A stretch of DNA of 64,000 nt from Bacteroidota bacterium (lineage in GTDB: Bacteria > Bacteroidota > Bacteroidia > M30B66), in NCBI GenBank assembly GCA_027490225.1, contig JAIXYK010000008.1:1-64000 (forward strand), read 5' to 3'. The notes below the pieces were generated by a model. The model ran no database searches and was not told the DNA's origin. It was given only the letters and a program-made list of their open reading frames with translations. The position numbers were made by a program, and so were the translations under genes. Position 1 is the stretch's first letter. Every line of letters begins with the position of its first letter. This document shows positions 63,132 to 64,000 of this stretch, in pieces.

Positions 63132-64000
63132 ATGATTATTGAACAACTATACGATAAAGGATTAGCTCATGGAAGCTATGTGATTATAAGTCAAGGAAAA
63201 GCAGCCGTTATCGATCCTGCAAGAGATCCTCAGCCATATTTTGATTTTGTGAAGCAAAATAATGCCCAAATTGTCGCAGTTATTGAAACACACCCACATG
63301 CAGATTTTGTTTCAAGCCATTTGGAAATTGCACAAAAAACAGGGGCAACTATTTATGTGAGTCAATTGTTGGGTGCAGAATACAAACATGAATCTTTCGA
63401 TGATGGAGCTGTTATTTCTTTGGGCGAAATTACCTTGAAGGCCATGAATACTCCCGGACATTCTCCCGATAGTATTTGTGTTTTGTTAATAGATAAAGAT
63501 GGTAATGAACATGCGTTGTTTAGTGGCGATACTTTGTTTGTGGGTGATGTTGGAAGACCAGATTTACGTGAAAATGTTGGAAATAGCACAGCATTGAGAC
63601 AAGAACTTGCCAGAAGCATGTTTCACTCTGTAAATAACAAATTGAAGAAATTAAATGATGAAGTCCTGGTTTATCCAGCCCATGGCGCAGGTTCTTTGTG
63701 TGGAAAAAATCTTAGCAGCGATTTGTACAGCACAATTGGAAGAGAAAAACAAACAAACTATGCTTTTCAAATTAATTCAGAATCAGAGTTTATTGAGGCC
63801 CTCATTGCAGACCAGCCATTTATACCTAAGTATTTTGGTCATGATGTAACAATGAATAAAGCTGGTGCTAAAAACTTTGAAGAAAGTATCAGCAATGTTC
63901 CTAGAATTTCTGTAAATCAAATGGAAGATGGAATATTAATTATTGATGCACGACCACAAGTTGATTTCAGAAAAGGACATTTTGAAAATAGCATCAATTT
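63132..64000 (+). CDS. Metallo-beta-lactamase fold / rhodanese protein, 3' end missing
   Basis: The frame from ATG 63132 is open to the window edge and gives 289 residues; the end is cut off. The N-terminal metallo-beta-lactamase domain has ETHPHADFVSSH (metal ligands His54, His56, Asp58), GHSPDSIC, FSGDTLFVGDVGRPDL and YPAHGAGSLCG. This is the form found in persulfide dioxygenase-rhodanese fusions, which oxidise glutathione persulfide. After residue 240 a rhodanese domain begins (ILIIDARPQVDFRKGHFENS), but its catalytic cysteine lies beyond the edge. Sulfide detoxification is the likely role. It is divergent from gldF. Confidence 0.85.
   Translation, partial: MIIEQLYDKGLAHGSYVIISQGKAAVIDPARDPQPYFDFVKQNNAQIVAVIETHPHADFVSSHLEIAQKTGATIYVSQLLGAEYKHESFDDGAVISLGEITLKAMNTPGHSPDSICVLLIDKDGNEHALFSGDTLFVGDVGRPDLRENVGNSTALRQELARSMFHSVNNKLKKLNDEVLVYPAHGAGSLCGKNLSSDLYSTIGREKQTNYAFQINSESEFIEALIADQPFIPKYFGHDVTMNKAGAKNFEESISNVPRISVNQMEDGILIIDARPQVDFRKGHFENSIN

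Overview
The window looks like chromosomal DNA of a free-living Bacteroidota bacterium. The sequence is AT-rich. Many genes are preceded by the Bacteroidota -7 promoter box TAnnTTTG, with little Shine-Dalgarno signal. Three giant secreted proteins end in the gliding-motility / type IX secretion C-terminal module (CHU_C type), and gldF and gldG are present. I cannot name the genus from the sequence alone.

Layout. 1-5 kb: tail of an OmpH/Skp-like chaperone, tRNA-Leu(GAG), shikimate kinase, a DUF4143 ATPase whose promoter carries four phased 32-bp repeats, a PyrR-like phosphoribosyltransferase, an unknown secreted protein and a GlcD-type FAD oxidase. 5-12.4 kb: secreted dipeptidyl peptidase IV, then a small secreted protein translationally coupled to a 1.5k-residue CUB-repeat adhesin-like protein. 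12.4-20.2 kb: a six-gene leftward operon of three POT peptide/H+ symporters, a thioredoxin-like protein, an orphan histidine kinase and gpmI. 20.3-30.6 kb: a HisF homologue lacking two catalytic aspartates, two giant choice-of-anchor-L proteins, and a phosphopantetheinyl transferase between them. 30.8-35.7 kb: mltG, phosphohexomutase, era and der. 35.7-43.9 kb: an unknown membrane protein divergent from an atypical Hsp70, recA, a second DUF4143 ATPase with a repeat-bearing promoter, bcp, nth and a small unknown gene. 44-56.3 kb: a 14-blade hybrid sensor kinase, typA, a GT-C type membrane protein, polA and a PhoB/PhoR-like two-component pair. 56.3-56.7 kb: a convergent intergenic gap with two tandem six-armed palindromic blocks. 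56.7-64 kb: a DUF2459 protein, an AIM24-family protein, the operon gldF-gldG-DUF4340-dnaN, and the start of a metallo-beta-lactamase/rhodanese protein.

How the genes work together. Secreted DPP IV plus three POT symporters suggests growth on peptides. The giant CUB, PKD and choice-of-anchor-L proteins are probable T9SS cargo on the surface of a gliding cell; GldF and GldG belong to the same lifestyle. Much of the rest is housekeeping: glycolysis, ribosome-associated GTPases, DNA repair and replication, and cell wall.

The most unusual element is the pair of structured blocks at 56355-56455 and 56507-56605. Each has six copies of one short arm at identical offsets. All six arms of one block carry GGC/GCC and all six of the other carry GTC/GAC, so pairing is preserved by concerted change. 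The repeat-bearing promoters of both DUF4143 ATPase genes and the HisF-like protein are the next best leads.
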